Program-made: the position numbers and the translations under genes
The notes under the pieces: model-generated
Seen by the model: only the letters and a program-made list of their open reading frames with translations
Database searches by the model: none
What the model was told of the DNA's origin: nothing
Assembly: GCF_011397635.1 (NCBI RefSeq)
Contig: NC_064760.1
Coordinates: 25,245,356-25,309,355 of the forward strand
Direction of reading: 5' to 3'
Source of the DNA: Epinephelus fuscoguttatus
Lineage: Eukaryota; Chordata; Actinopteri; Perciformes; Serranidae
DNA: 64,000 nt
Part shown: piece after piece, positions 25,998-37,885 of the stretch
Numbering within the stretch: position 1 is the stretch's first letter
Layout of the letters: every line of letters begins with the position of its first letter

Positions 25998-26117
25998 ATT
26001 TTGTTTTTTTTATTTTGGGGGCTTTTTAATGTATAGGACAGACAAGCATGAAGGGGGAGAGAGAGGAAGGAGTGACATGCAGCCAGGCCGCAACAGCCTG
26101 TACATGGGCGCCTGCTA
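25998..26117 (-). mobile_element. tRNA-derived SINE, internally deleted copy
   Basis: Same element as at 59056-59225, preceded by the 15-bp duplicated target AAAGCATTTATTATT (25983-25997). The box-B region and the second target copy have been deleted. The shared insertion point shows that it predates the duplication that produced B and F. Confidence 0.6.
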
Positions 26118-26702
26118 TTAAAGACTTTAATTTAGTTGTTTTCTAGTGTTATTCATTCAAAACCTGTCAATCACTTAGTCATGTGTCATCAGTTAATTTG
26201 TTTAAGTCCTTGTGTTGACATGTTGATCACGGACTGTACCTTTAATGACTGCAGAGAACTGAATCAAACTTCCAGACTCATTATCAGAATTAGTGGGTGT
26301 GAGGTTTCCCTCTACTGGTTTACAGAGGCGTTACTGTTGCTAATGGATAATTCTGTATTCAGTAAAACTCTGTGTTGACAACATGTAAACATTTCAGGGA
26401 AATCAATGATCAATAAATAATGACCATATATCTGTTACTGTCTTCAGAGGCTTCACTGAAACAGCTTCAGCAGATATTAAGTGTAAAATATGACTGTTCA
26501 TTGCTGCAGGTGCAATGTCAGAAGTGTTTTCATATTTTCGGGCATTTGCCTTTAATCAACAGCTGCCAGTGGAGGGCGACAGAGTCTGAAGAGACCACAG
26601 AGACAGAGAGAGTGTGACAAGGAAATGTACAGGTGAACTTTAAAGCAGGAACTGTGCAGATGTTAGTACAGAGTAACATGATTTTCAGACCACTGTGGGC
26701 CA

Positions 26703-26740
26703 AGATCAGTACAGGTGACTTTACTGTTGACAATTCAAGG
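26703..26740 (+). pseudogene. Stub of a gene-A-type third V exon before gene C
   Basis: AGATCAGTACAG through GTTGACAATTCAAGG matches the last part of the gene A V3 exon (20989-21025), and the mutated donor (GGATA) follows. The sequence before it is the downstream flank of another unit (GACCACTGTGGGCCA). This is the scar of a deletion that removed most of an A-type gene. Confidence 0.7.
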
Positions 26741-27090
26741 ATATAGCTTTTTTAACCACTGAGAAACTGAGTGTTACTGATAGACATTCATGTCATATTC
26801 TACTCTTCCACTACATGTGTCTCATATTCAACATATATCTGTATCTATGTCTGGCCTGTTCTGCAATGTAATTTCCCAACAATGTATTGAAAATAAAAAG
26901 ATGTCACACTGTGCACATGTACATATTGTGTAAAGATCTTATGGGAGAAGCTGTGTTTATGGTTTATACACTGTATGAAGACACTTTGTTTCACTTCTTT
27001 TTTTAGTGTAATGACAGAAATTCCTGCTGTTGTATGTCTAAATTTAGCATCTAATTATAAAACACAGAAGTTCAGAAACCACCATATAGA

Positions 27091-27148
27091 CTTAAGGTGA
27101 ATATTCACATATATGATTAAAGGTTTAACTCTTAAAGATTCAATTATG
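27091..27148 (+). other. Gene C promoter segment replaced by 3'-flank sequence
   Basis: Where genes A, B, F and G have the GAGGAAGTGA-containing block, gene C has a fragment resembling the 3' untranslated region of the array (GTGAATATTC, then ATATGATTAAAGGTTTAAC). It rejoins the common sequence at GCTGATCACTGAGAGAAGAC. Confidence 0.65.
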
Positions 27149-27263
27149 CTGATCACTGAGAGAAGACATTTCAGGCTGCTCAGTTAGTGTGCATGTTTGC
27201 TGTTAAATAAAGTAGAAACTCTGTGTGTAAGCTGCTGACTGGGTCAACAGAGTCTGACGAGAC

Positions 27264-30200
27264 ATGGAAGCTGTGATCGGACTGTTGCTGATGATACTGG
27301 GAGTCTCTCATGGTGAGCTGTGACAGTATTTTCAAGTCTCGTTAAAAAGTACATCATCTTCATTGATATGTTTTGCAGCTGATATACTGACCCACACTGG
27401 GAAGAATCATGACACATAAATGAATTAGATATTATTAAATATGTTTTTTCAGCTCTGGTCTTCACTTGACTGCCATAGATCTATGATGTTGACACAAACT
27501 GACAGTTTTCTCTGCTCTGATTTTAAGTGATGGTTCACTGTAAAATAACAGAGATATACTGGCAGCAGGGACGCCAACATTTTCCTGTTATTTTACAAGG
27601 CATCTGCTGTAATTTATTGTAACAGTTTAATTGTTCTGTAATTTTACAGCGCATCTACCCTAATTTATTTCTCAGTATATCACAGTATTTTGGATTACAG
27701 TACCTGACAGCAGGGTAACTATGGGTTATGGTAAATTTACTGTATGCCAGTATGGTACTGTTTCTTCACAAATAATAAGAAAATCTGCCATTTTTGCATA
27801 TACTTGCTCTAAATCTCCACAAATTGAAAGTAAACAGGGCTTCTAAAATTCTACACTGAATGGCAAGTCAGCAGGTTAAGCTATGTGGAAAACTATTTTT
27901 TACATATGACAGTAAATTAAAGCTTCACTATCCCAGATTAATTTCATTTACTGATTTATACTCTTGAAACCTCGGATTCATGTAGAGGAATAACAGAGGA
28001 GCAGAGTTAAATATATTCTTATACCCTCTGGTGAAGTGATATTAATAAATGTACATGTCATATTTTATTGCTAAACTACTGTACATTTCATATTCTGCAC
28101 ATACCTGTATCTTCATATCTGGCCTGCTGTGGTGGAACATATGCTCAGATGTTTTACTGAAGTAAAAGTCAAACACCGCATTATAGAAAAACAAGTAAAA
28201 GTCATGCACTAAAAATCTTACTTGGGCAAAAGTACTTAAGTATTAGCATCAAAATATACTTAAATTACCAAAAGTAAAAGTACTCATTACAAATATATCA
28301 ATTTTCAGAATGCATATCTTATACTGTGTGATTATCATTGCAGCTGGTAAAGGTGGATTTATTTATTGACTTCATATACTGCTCAGCTTGTGAATATCCC
28401 CACACTGATCATGAAAGTCTTATCTGATATTAACCTGTAATAATACACCATCATTTATTTGTTGATTATATTTTGTGTTATTAATCTGAGTTTTCAAAGA
28501 AACTAGTACATTTTCAAACATGTGTGGAGTAAAAAGTATAAGTGTTGTCTCTGAAAGGGAGTAGAAATATAAAGTAGCAGGGAATGGAAATACTAAAGTA
28601 TAAGTAGACAAAAACCAGTGGTGCAGTGGTAGCTGATGAGGTGGGCGAACTTCTAAGTAGATGTGAAGGTTACTGAGGAGGAAGTGGTATACTCTCCTAT
28701 ATATTTGGGTGATAGGTGGGTATGCTGTAAACAGCCAGAAAAAGAGGTGGGTTACCCTGTATACTTGTGTGTACCCTCCACTACAGCACTGTCTAAACTG
28801 TACTGAAGTACAGAACTTAAGTAAATGTACTCAGTTACATTTCACCACTGGTCACAGGTCTGTGTAATTCTCAGCTGCACAAGAACAACTTCCTGATTGC
28901 AAACCGTGGTCTGAGAGAGAAACAGCTGCAGCAAACTGTTTCTATTTGACAGGCATCTCTGTTATTGTCCTTCATTTAGGAGAAATCAAAAGATAAAACT
29001 GTTATCTTTATTATTATTATTTTTTTTTTTTTTTACATCTTTCCAGGTGAGGAAACCTCCTGTGATGGCAGACAGGATGGAGCTCAGTGTTATGGAGCTT
29101 TGGGAGGAACTGTGGTCCTCCGGCTGATGGACAGCGCCTCAGAAACATCTAGATACCTATGGTCAAACAAAACAGCAACAATACTCAATGGAAGAAAAAA
29201 TACGATTATTTTTAATGAGATAGGAAACAGATCATCATTTACTCCCAGTGATGGAACATTTAGGATCAATAACCTGAGCTGGAGTGATGGTGGGGAATAT
29301 AAACTTAAAACCTTCAATTCAGATGGACATCCGTTAAAGCAGCAGACTCTACAGCTGACCATTCAAGGTATGTAACTTTTCTACTGAGAAATTTACTAAC
29401 AGTGATAGACATTCACGTCATACTCTACGTATATCTCATATTTATCTCTGTCTGGCCTGTTCTGTATCAGAAACTGTATAAAATGACCAAGATGTTAATA
29501 TGAAAAGTCATCTGAGTGTGTTTCCTTCAGCTCCTGTGTCCTCTGTCCTGCTGGTCTCTGAGTGTCTGTCCCAGGGAGAGATGAGGGTGTCCTGCTCCTC
29601 TGAGGGAGGGGACAGTCCTCAGTACAGCTGGACTCTGGATGGACACACACTGACAGACGCTGAGCTCCTCTCTGGAAACACTGAGACCACCAACATCACT
29701 CTGAAACAACACGTCTCAGGAGAACTGGTCTGCTCAGTCAGGAATAATGTCAGCAGTGTCTCAAAAGAAATGAAGATGACTAACTGTGGTGAGTGAGAAC
29801 ATGAGTAAAAAACAGTTTGATGATTATGACACTGATGATAAACTTTACATCAGCCACTGATGTGTTTCTTTCCTTCAGGCTTCATATTCATTAACTGCAC
29901 CTTACCCAATGGGACACACATATCACAGTGGGTGTTTGCAGCCAATAACACCCTGTGTACTGAGCCAACAACAGCTCCTACCACGACCACAGAAACATCC
30001 ACTGTGGGTAAGGAGACCGTCAGCATACTCAACCCCAGCACTAATATCACATCCTCCAATCAAACTGTGACTCCCCCCAGCAATGATGGCCCATATGGTA
30101 AGTAGGACTCAAAGCTTCACAGTACTCATTTTATTTTGTGTCAGCTAAACAGACACAGTAAGATTCAATTTTTCATTACGTAAATCAGTTCCTTTGGTCT

Positions 30201-31236
30201 TTGTTCCCTGAGTCTAAGAGTAGTCCCTGACAATTCAGAGCATCATCCTGGCATGTTGGATGTTGTCCCTTCTAAGATTGTTACTGGTCCGTTTCCTGTC
30301 GCAAATCCCATCTTCAGGATTGGGATTCTCACCTGTTGTCACTCAGCCCTTGTTGTCATCATTGCGAGTACTCTGGAATGGTAATGGCGGTGATGAGATG
30401 AGATGAGATGAGATGAAGAGGGAGCTGAGGATCTGGATGTGAAGAGGAATGGGCTTTTGATAAGTTTGTCCTGGGCTCTGGATGAGGTGACTGGAGGTGA
30501 ATAGGGTGGAGGAGTGACAGCCGACAGGAGCAGAGAGGAGAACAGATTTAAAGTTTGGTAGCAGCAACATGAATGGCTGAAGGAGATCGTGACAAAGTTT
30601 GATCAGCTCACTGAGAAAGGGAACACCCATAGTCAGCTGATTTGTGGAAGTGGTGGGAGTGGGATAGAGAGAGAATTGTGAATGGATATAGCATAATACC
30701 AGAATAATAGCATGTTACAGTCACTGTTTATGAGTCAGGGGTTCACCTCTCCTCTAGACTGAGACTGAAGATGTTTTCATTTACCTTTTCGAAGGATGGT
30801 TTTTTGAGCTGAATTTGACACATGTGATTTGTGTTACTCAGTACAAATGTTGATCATTTCTGCTCGCCTGAAGTTGACTGTAATCACTCTATGTCATCTT
30901 ACATGCAAGATAAAGCATTTAGCCTTTAAGCTACACACGTCAATCAGACTTCCTCCAGCAGAGATGACCTGCTAACTCTCCTATCACAACACTAACTTGA
31001 CCAGTGTTGTTTTGTGTCTCTTTATCCAAACAGATCACTCCCTGCTCATATGTGGTGTGAGAGCAGCTGTGGTGATTCTTGCATTAATTGGGATCTGCGT
31101 CTTTTTTGCTTGGAAGAAAAAGAAATACAAGATGGCTGCAGGCTCTGGCGTCCGCTGTAAGAGGGGACATGAAGAGAACTCTGTTATGATGGTTGAAGTG
31201 AGAAGTTCTGCATCTGAACTTTACAGTAACGTGTGA
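27264..31236 (+). CDS. Array gene C: V-C2 receptor with long stalk, intact
   Basis: Exons 27264-27312 (signal), 29047-29367 (V), 29531-29788 (C2), 29879-30097 (stalk) and 31034-31236 (membrane plus tail) give 349 aa. Residues 17-123 form a V domain without B-F cysteines. Residues 124-209 form a C2 domain with VSC...W...LVC plus an extra Cys at each end (SEC and TNC), the two-disulfide pattern of CD2-family C2 domains. Residues 210-282 are a Thr/Ser/Pro-rich, multiply N-glycosylated stalk. A membrane helix (AVVILALIGICVFFAW) preceded by an Arg follows, then KKKKYK and a tail ending in SELYSNV. The stalk exon has a second in-frame donor at 30007/30008 that would shorten it by 30 codons. Intron 1 (1.7 kb) holds a copy of the gene A V2-V3 intron (from about 28009) and an hAT-like MITE. 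Expected role: cell-surface adhesion or signalling receptor of immune cells, by family analogy. Confidence 0.8.
27535..27770. repeat. Possible interspersed repeat in gene C intron 1
   Basis: This segment is absent from the otherwise matching intron of genes A and B. It contains motifs such as CACTGTAAAATAACAG and GGTAAATTTACTGTA that resemble common fish repeats rich in ACTGTAA. Ends are not defined. Confidence 0.4.
28616..28791. mobile_element. hAT-like MITE in gene C intron
   Basis: Inverted ends CAGTGGTGCAGTGG and CCACTACAGCACTG bound a body with the GTAAACAGCCAG and ACCCTCCACTAC landmarks. The same family, with clear 8-bp target duplication, is at 31707-31896. Confidence 0.6.
30390..30416. 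repeat. (GATGA)n microsatellite in gene C intron
   Basis: About four GATGA units. The homologous place in gene G (about 62390-62418) has one or two more, a length-variable marker between the paralogs. Confidence 0.85.
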
Positions 31237-31706
31237 AACCAAGGCCTTAGTGTCGTCTCATATGTGCTGTTATCAGCCATGTGTCTTTATGGGTGTGAAG
31301 ATCAAGTTTTGAGTGAAAATTCTCTTCTCTCTTATTCCAGTCTACTTTACTTTTGCCCTCTGCTCAGCAGCTCACTATGAAAACCTTCTTACAAAAAGCA
31401 CTGTGAGTGTTTTCTACATTTGAATCACTGTGGACGCTGTGACAGAACAAAGGTTGTGACTCTAGTTCTAATCCTGAGTCAGACTGTTTTCACTTGGTCA
31501 CTTCACTAGTTGTTGATTTGGTGAAAGTCAGATCCTTTATGTTGAATAATTTCATTGAAAAGACTGTCTTGTTGTGACATTCAGTGCACCACTGCCTCTG
31601 GAGAGTAAACAAGAATCTAGACGCCCACAGCTCCACACACAGTTTATCCTTAAACAGCATGTGAGATTGTGAATTAAGCAAATACTGTCATTTAAGTGGT
31701 GCAACT

Positions 31707-31896
31707 CAGTGGTGTGGTGGTAGCTGATGAGGTGGGTGTACTACTAAGTAGATGGGCAGGTTACTGAGGAGGAAGTGGGGATACTCTTTTATATATATCA
31801 ATGGCTTTTTGGCTGATAGGTGGGTAAACTGTAAACAGCCAGAGAAAGAGGTGGGTACACTCTGTATACCTGAGCATACCCTCCACTACACCACTG
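31707..31896. mobile_element. hAT-like MITE, 190 bp, with 8-bp target duplication
   Basis: Ends CAGTGGTGTGGTGG and CCACTACACCACTG are inverted repeats, and the element is flanked on both sides by GTGCAACT (31699-31706 and 31897-31904). An 8-bp duplication fits the hAT superfamily. Related copies, some truncated, follow genes B, E, F and G. Open frames that cross them are not genes. Confidence 0.75.
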
Positions 31897-32077
31897 GTGC
31901 AACTAATCTTGATGCCATTTGGAAGTTATTTTGCTGTAGATTTCCACTATTACATTACTTTTGTATGTAGGTACTTGATGTAGTGACTGTATATATTTAA
32001 TGTGTGTTTAATAATGTTTATTAAAGCCCAAACTGTAATTGTACAGCATATAAATTAGATGAATATTCCCATATATG

Positions 32078-32083
32078 ATTAAA
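32078..32083 (+). terminator. Probable polyadenylation signal of gene C
   Basis: ATTAAA in the conserved downstream block. It lies about 840 bp after the stop because the MITE and other sequence intervene. Confidence 0.35.
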
Positions 32084-32651
32084 GGGTTTAACTCTTAAAG
32101 ACTGAATTATGTAAATAATAGTTTGTGTTTTTCTGATTTAATTAGGCCTATAATTACTAATACAGGTCTGTTCTGCTTCCATGTTTATGTAAAACCTTTC
32201 AAAGCATTTATTATTAAAGACTTTAATTTAGTTTCCTCCTAGTGTTCTTATTCATTCAAAACCTGTCAATCACTGAGTCATGTGGCATCAGTTAATTTGT
32301 TTAAGTCCTTGTGTTGACATGTTGATCACGCACTGTACCTTTAATGACTGCAGAGAACTGAATCAAACTTCCAGACTCATTATCAGAATTAGTGGGTGTG
32401 AGGTTTCCCTCTACTGGTTTACAGAGGCGTTACTGTTGATAATGGATAATTCTGTATTCAGTAAAACTCTGTGTTGACAACATGTAAACATTTCAGGAAA
32501 AACAACAATCAATAAATAATGATCATAAATCTAACGGCCTTTAGAGTCTTCACTGAAACAGCTTCAGCAGATATTAAGTGTAGGATACGACTGTTTATTG
32601 CTGCAGGTGCAATGTCAGAAGTGTTTTCATATTTTAGGGCATTTGTCTTTA

Positions 32652-33933
32652 CAGTTTTTCTCAATCGCTTTGGTGCATTTCTCACATCACTATTAACATT
32701 TGCACAAGAGTTGGCGCATTTCTCAAAACAATTAGTGCAAACTGCAAAACCTTGTTGATAACCTGCAAAACTGTGTCACTTGCTCAAAATGGATAGTTCA
32801 TTCCTCAAAAGCAAGTATTCATGTCAGTGAAAGTGTCAGTGTCATCAAAATGAAAAGTGCTGACACCATTGTTTATGAACAAGAGAGTCAAGAGAGGCTT
32901 TGTCATGTTTTCATTATGGCAGTTTACTCTGTAAGTGTTTTCCAATGCAAAAAAGTCAGATCTTGGTGACACTACGTATGTTTCACATTTTTACTGCAAT
33001 TCTAATTTGTTTACAGCATTGTGCAAAAGAAAAATACACACTTACTTATTACTTACGTATGACACAATGACAGTAGTGCAAATTGTTTAGTACTGAATTA
33101 CTGTCCAATATACACACCTGTTCTCCTGACGAAATGTTTGAATAATTGAATTTACAGTGGTTCTCCCAACATTTGGCTGCACCCTTCGACCAGCCTCAGC
33201 CATTGTGAGGCCGTGATTGACAACATGGTCCACAATTGTAGCCCTAATGTCATCAGGAATCTGCCTATATACTTGGCCTCTTCTTCCTCTTCCCCTGTTT
33301 TGTCCCCCTCCCCTTCCTCCCCGCATCCTCACCCCTCTTTTACGATGTTGACCTTCTATTTCTGTGTCACAGTATTGTAGAAATGGTACACACTATGTCC
33401 TGCTCGGTTCATATGTGTTTGCCAAGTGAAGGTTCATGGGATTCAGCTTTGAGTGACTGTGGAGAAGTGGCTTATCATTGGTTACAACTAATGCTTCACA
33501 CACTCCTCCTCATCAGTGAAAGCTGAGGTTCACCTGAGAGAAATTGTTCAATTTAGGAGACATTTTCAGGAAAAAAAAATCAAGAAATGTATAAATTTGC
33601 TTGCCAGATTTTGACAATTAGTTCAGCATTTTTGTATGTAATGACTCAAGCAATGAAATGAGGACTATTAGTTTTATAGTGAATGACTTTTCAGCATTCA
33701 TAAGTATAGTTAATTTTGACTGACATGACATAAGCAAATGATGATGTTATAAAACAGCAGAGAATTGTATGACAGCAATTGATGCATGTACAAAAGCATT
33801 TGCAATTTGTTGGAAGGAATGAGACTGCTGCTATGATGTGCACAAATGACTAAATGTTGTGGAGGTTGAACTAACAGTTATGAGAATTTTACTTGTGATC
33901 AGAGAAATGCACTAAAGCAACTGAGAGAAACTG
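32652..33933 (-). mobile_element. Tc1/IS630-type transposon, non-autonomous, 1,282 bp
   Basis: Inverted ends of about 35 bp (left CAGTTTTTCTCAATCGCTTT; right AAAGCAACTGAGAGAAACTG) lie between two TA dinucleotides (32650-32651 and 33934-33935). The paralogous sites after genes B, E and F read CTTTAATCAACAGCTGCC without interruption, so they are the empty site. On the minus strand 33332-33087 encodes an arginine/glycine-rich start followed by a helix-turn-helix (DHVVNHGLTMAEAGRRVQPN), the DNA-binding part of a Tc1/IS630-like transposase. No catalytic DDE part is recognisable, so this copy is probably dependent on other copies. Confidence 0.85.
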
Positions 33934-34819
33934 TAATCAACAGCTGCCAGTGGAGGGCGACAGTGTCTGTAGAGACCACAGCGACAGAGAGAGTGTGACA
34001 AGGAAATGTACAGGCGAACTTTAAAGCAGGAACAGCGCAGAGGTTAGTACAGAGTAGTATGATTTTCACACCACTGTGGGCCAACAGCACAGTGTGAATG
34101 TCCATATTTTAGCACCTTGGGATGACATATTGTTGCTTTTTTTCCCCCTCCATCTTTCCTTGTTGATCTATACCTCTGACACCACTAAAATATTTTTTAC
34201 AGGAATAAAGAGTCACAAATGAAGGTGGTTTCATAGGTTTATTGCATAAATGCAACTGCAGTATTCAATTATACCAAATCACGTTTGATTAAATTTTCAA
34301 GCAATGTGTTTTCAAGTATTTAACTGTTTAACCGTCAGTGGCATTTCTTCTCATGTAACTTTAAGGTTGAACTGAACTTTATTCTCCATTATGTAAATCC
34401 AAGACACAAAATTCTACATGTCTTTAATGTATTTTTATACACGTCTTTCTTTTAACTGTTTTGTTTTAATCCCTGAAAACTTCACTGTCAAAAGGAGAAT
34501 TTAAAATGCAGTTTGATGTGTGTAGATCATTTGTATGTGCTAAACATGGCCTGTTAATAATGCCCTGCTGGTGTGTTAAGGGCAGTTTGTGAAGGTGAGA
34601 CAGCACCTCAGGCTGAGAATCTTTATTACATTTAACTCATCTTTCATTTAGAGAAAAGAAATATCTACTGATTTAGTCAGAAGTGATGAGATGGACAGAT
34701 GTAAACTTAGAAATGTCAGCGGTCAATCAGTCAGTCTCAAATCCTCTTTCAGTAAGAAGGAGGAATGCTTCCCTCTCTCCCACTCCTTCCATCACATACA
34801 GAGGCCATCATGTCAGAGG

Positions 34820-35187
34820 TAGTCTGGGGCCGTTAGTGGCCATTTTGGTAAGGAAACGGAACCAGGTCGAGTGAGACAGGATCCGGAATTCGATGGATGC
34901 ACCTCTCTGTAAAAATAAAAGCACCAAGCTAATAAAAATGTGGTGAAACTTTTAATTTAAAGAATATAATTTACAAGAAAAGCCCCAAGTTAATCAATTT
35001 TCTTACACCCCTCATCACCCCAAATCGATGGTGCGCCAGAATTTAAAGTTTTACTTTGGTGAACACTTTTAGTTTGGTGAATTTGGTGAATACCGCATCT
35101 GCTCTCTAGACCGGAACCAGGATCCAGACAAAATTCAGAGTGAATAAATACCAGGCTCTTCACTTTATGTGAAGAGTCTGGTGACAC
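34820..35187. mobile_element. Unidentified 368-bp insertion with 19-bp direct repeats
   Basis: The left flank 34801-34819 (GAGGCCATCATGTCAGAGG) recurs with two mismatches as 35188-35195 plus 42599-42609 once the later transposon is removed. The matching region before gene E has only one copy. The body has two AATAAA-like motifs and a short hairpin (CTCTTCAC/GTGAAGAG near 35160). I do not recognise the family; the long target duplication suggests retroposition. Confidence 0.5.
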
Positions 35188-35596
35188 GAGGCTATGGCCC
35201 AATTCCAATCCGATCCCTTACAGACTCACTGACTTAGAGGTGCGTTCATGTGAAGTGCGTGAGTGTGTGAGGGCTGTCCCATTGTCAAATCGTCAAGTCA
35301 GTGAGTCAGTGAGTGAGCCCTTTATGCCCCCTTACCGTAGGTCAGCATCGATGCGGACTTACGGTAAGGAAATTACCCACAGTTCATAGCGTTGTGATGT
35401 CAAATACAGGGGTTGCCCTCGGAACACTGGAAGTGTTGTTTAAAAAAAAAAACGAAAACACGGTTGGCAAATATGCAAACGGTAACGTTATGGAAGGAGA
35501 GCGAAAAAAACTGATAGATAAACAATGAAACATCACATTAACAAGGATTTAAGATGGTACATAAACACACATGAAGTCAGAGGAATACCAGTGGTT

Positions 35597-35670
35597 ATAT
35601 TCCACACACAAAGAATATCTATCTATCTATCTATAGATATATATGGATATATTCTTTGTGTGTGGAATAT
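35597..35670. repeat. Perfect 22-bp inverted repeat around an ATCT repeat
   Basis: 35597-35618 and 35649-35670 are perfect reverse complements (first arm begins ATATTCCACACACAAAG) with a 30-bp loop containing (ATCT)n. It lies inside the outer DNA transposon. It may be a hairpin or a small MITE. Confidence 0.85.
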
Positions 35671-36161
35671 ATGCTGACAATAACCGACAAATGATCACGC
35701 CCAGAGCCACCAGTGTCAACAACATTTTGTAGAGAGGGGGATAAGTGCTGTCCCATTCCTATTTGTAGCATCCGGAGCCCTTTCAGACTTTTTTTTTTTT
35801 TTTTTCTCCCTTTATTGATCATACTCACATTGCCAGAGATAAACGGAGGGTGGGGGGGTTACATGCGCAAATAAAATAATCCCAATTAAAGATTACATGA
35901 AATCATAAAGTGCAGGAGAGAAAACAAAATATACAATATGTTTCTGGTAGGCCAACACAAAATCATTTCAAAAACATGGAAACAAAGAAAATAATTCTAG
36001 AGTCTTTATGGCTTTCTTGTTTTCAGATTGAGTAATTGTATTAATGTATTGTTTGATTTCCTTTTCAAGACGGTAAGTACATGGTATTTGATTACTGAAT
36101 TTCCGGTTATGGATATGAGCTTTGGCTAAAAATAATATTAAATTAATTATGTAATATTGGT

Positions 36162-37130
36162 CTATTTGGGGGGATGGGACTGAAAAGAAACCAAACAATA
36201 CATTTCGATACTGTTGTCAATATGCTGACGGGTGAAGGTAGTGACATTGTTCCAAAAAATCTGCAGGTGGGGACAGAAGAGGTGGTAAAGATCTTCTGGA
36301 GCCTGTTTACAAAAGGAGCAGAATTCAATTATGTCTTTTTTATATCTTTGCATAAATAGATTGGAGGGATAGATTCGGTGGATGAGTTTGAGGGATACTT
36401 CTTTGGTTTTATTTGTGATGAAATATTTACAAGGGAGGGACCATATGTTTTTCCAAATCAGGTTTGTGAATATATTGTTCCAGTATGATACGGCATTGGG
36501 GGTACTGATGATTTCTTTTTGGAATAGTGCACGTACAGTACGGTTATTGTTCTTTTTCACTGAGAAGCAGATTCGACCGACTTCTGTCTGCACAGGCTCC
36601 AGAGGTAATGGGTCAGTTTCAGGTAATGTGACATTTTTAAACAACATAATTACACCAGAGGGTATTGCATCAAATACTATTGCGTATTCTTTCGGAGGAA
36701 TAGGAAATGTGTATTTATTTAAGAATTCTGAGTATGACAACAATGTGCCGTTTGGTCTGAGAAGCTGACTGACTAAAGTTATGCCATGGGTGAACCAGTT
36801 CTCTATAAAAAGTGATCTGTGTTTGTACAGTATGTCCCTGTTGTTCCAAATATAATATCTATGGGGGGTGAAGTTATGTTTATAAACCAGAGACCAGGAA
36901 AGAAGTATCTGTTTATGAAAGTTGGCTAGTTTTGTGGGGAGTTTTTCAATATTGTAGGAGCAGAGTAACAAAAAATTAAGGCCACCAACTTTGGAAAATA
37001 TGTAGTTGGGAATGAAGTTCCAGATTGATGTTGGGTTTCTAATGAATTGTCTGACCCAGTTGATTTTGAATGTATTATTCAGGGTGGAAAAATCAAGAAA
37101 GTTAAATCCTCCATTTTCATGGGAATTCAT
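36162..37130 (-). pseudogene. LINE ORF2 carboxy-terminal part
   Basis: A 322-codon open frame matching the region after the reverse transcriptase in L1/Tx1-type fish LINEs, with Trp-rich segments and a late Cys/His cluster (FCSFCKQAPEDLYHLFCPH) typical of the end of ORF2. Part of the disrupted ORF2; neighbouring pieces are at 37117-37473 and 37613-37883 on the same strand. Confidence 0.75.
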
Positions 37131-37885
37131 TAAAGTTGATTTTTTTTATATAATGAATTTTGTTTTTCCACACAAAATTATATAGAATTTTGTCAGTTGC
37201 TGCAGTGGTCTGTTTATTTACATCCAAAGATATTGCTGTATAGGTGAGCCCAGATAAGCCCTCTGCTTTAGATAAAAGAATTCTGCCCTGAAGGGACAGA
37301 TCTCTCTGGAGCCAAGAGTTGAATTTTTTCTGTGTTTTTTCTATGATGTGGTTAAAGTTCATAGGGCACCTGTTGCTTGTGTTTTTGTTGATGGTGATTC
37401 CCAAATAGGTGACAGACTCTTTTACAGGTATGTTAGAGATGGATGTACTATTACAGGTTTTGAGTGGGAGCAATTCACACTTACTAAGATTCAGGTGAAG
37501 TCCGGATGCTCTGGAAAAAACTGAAATTCGGTTAACAGCAACTGAAATTTGTGAGGCATTTTTTATCTTTATTTGTCATCTGCCAGTTGGCTGATGACAG
37601 TTTCCCTGTCTACTATAGATATCCCTTTGATGGGGCTCTAAAGTCAGAGAGCAATTGGGCACATATCAGAAATAAATATGGTGACACAGGACAACCCTGC
37701 CTGATTCCACAACCTAAATCAAAACGTGGAGAAGTACCTGTGTGCATTTTAGTTGAACAATTCGCTTTCTTATACATGGTTTCTATTGCTGAACAAAAGC
37801 ATTTACCAAGGCCAAATTTCTGCAAGTGCCTGGAACATGAATTTGTGTTCAATGGTATCAAACGCTTTGCAAAAGTCCAAAAATA

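Noticed and set aside
26136..26378. 80-codon frame repeated after several units
   Set aside because: Repeated downstream flank; it differs by stops between copies and has no domain.
29527..29712. 61-codon minus-strand frames found opposite every C2 exon
   Set aside because: They recur because the C2 exons are near-identical; the plus-strand frame has the Ig domain and splice sites.
29850..30059. 69-codon minus-strand frame opposite the long stalk exon
   Set aside because: Shadow of the Thr/Pro-rich stalk; repeats opposite D and G for the same reason.
36382..36768. 128-codon plus-strand frame
   Set aside because: Opposite the LINE ORF2, which has the real protein similarity.
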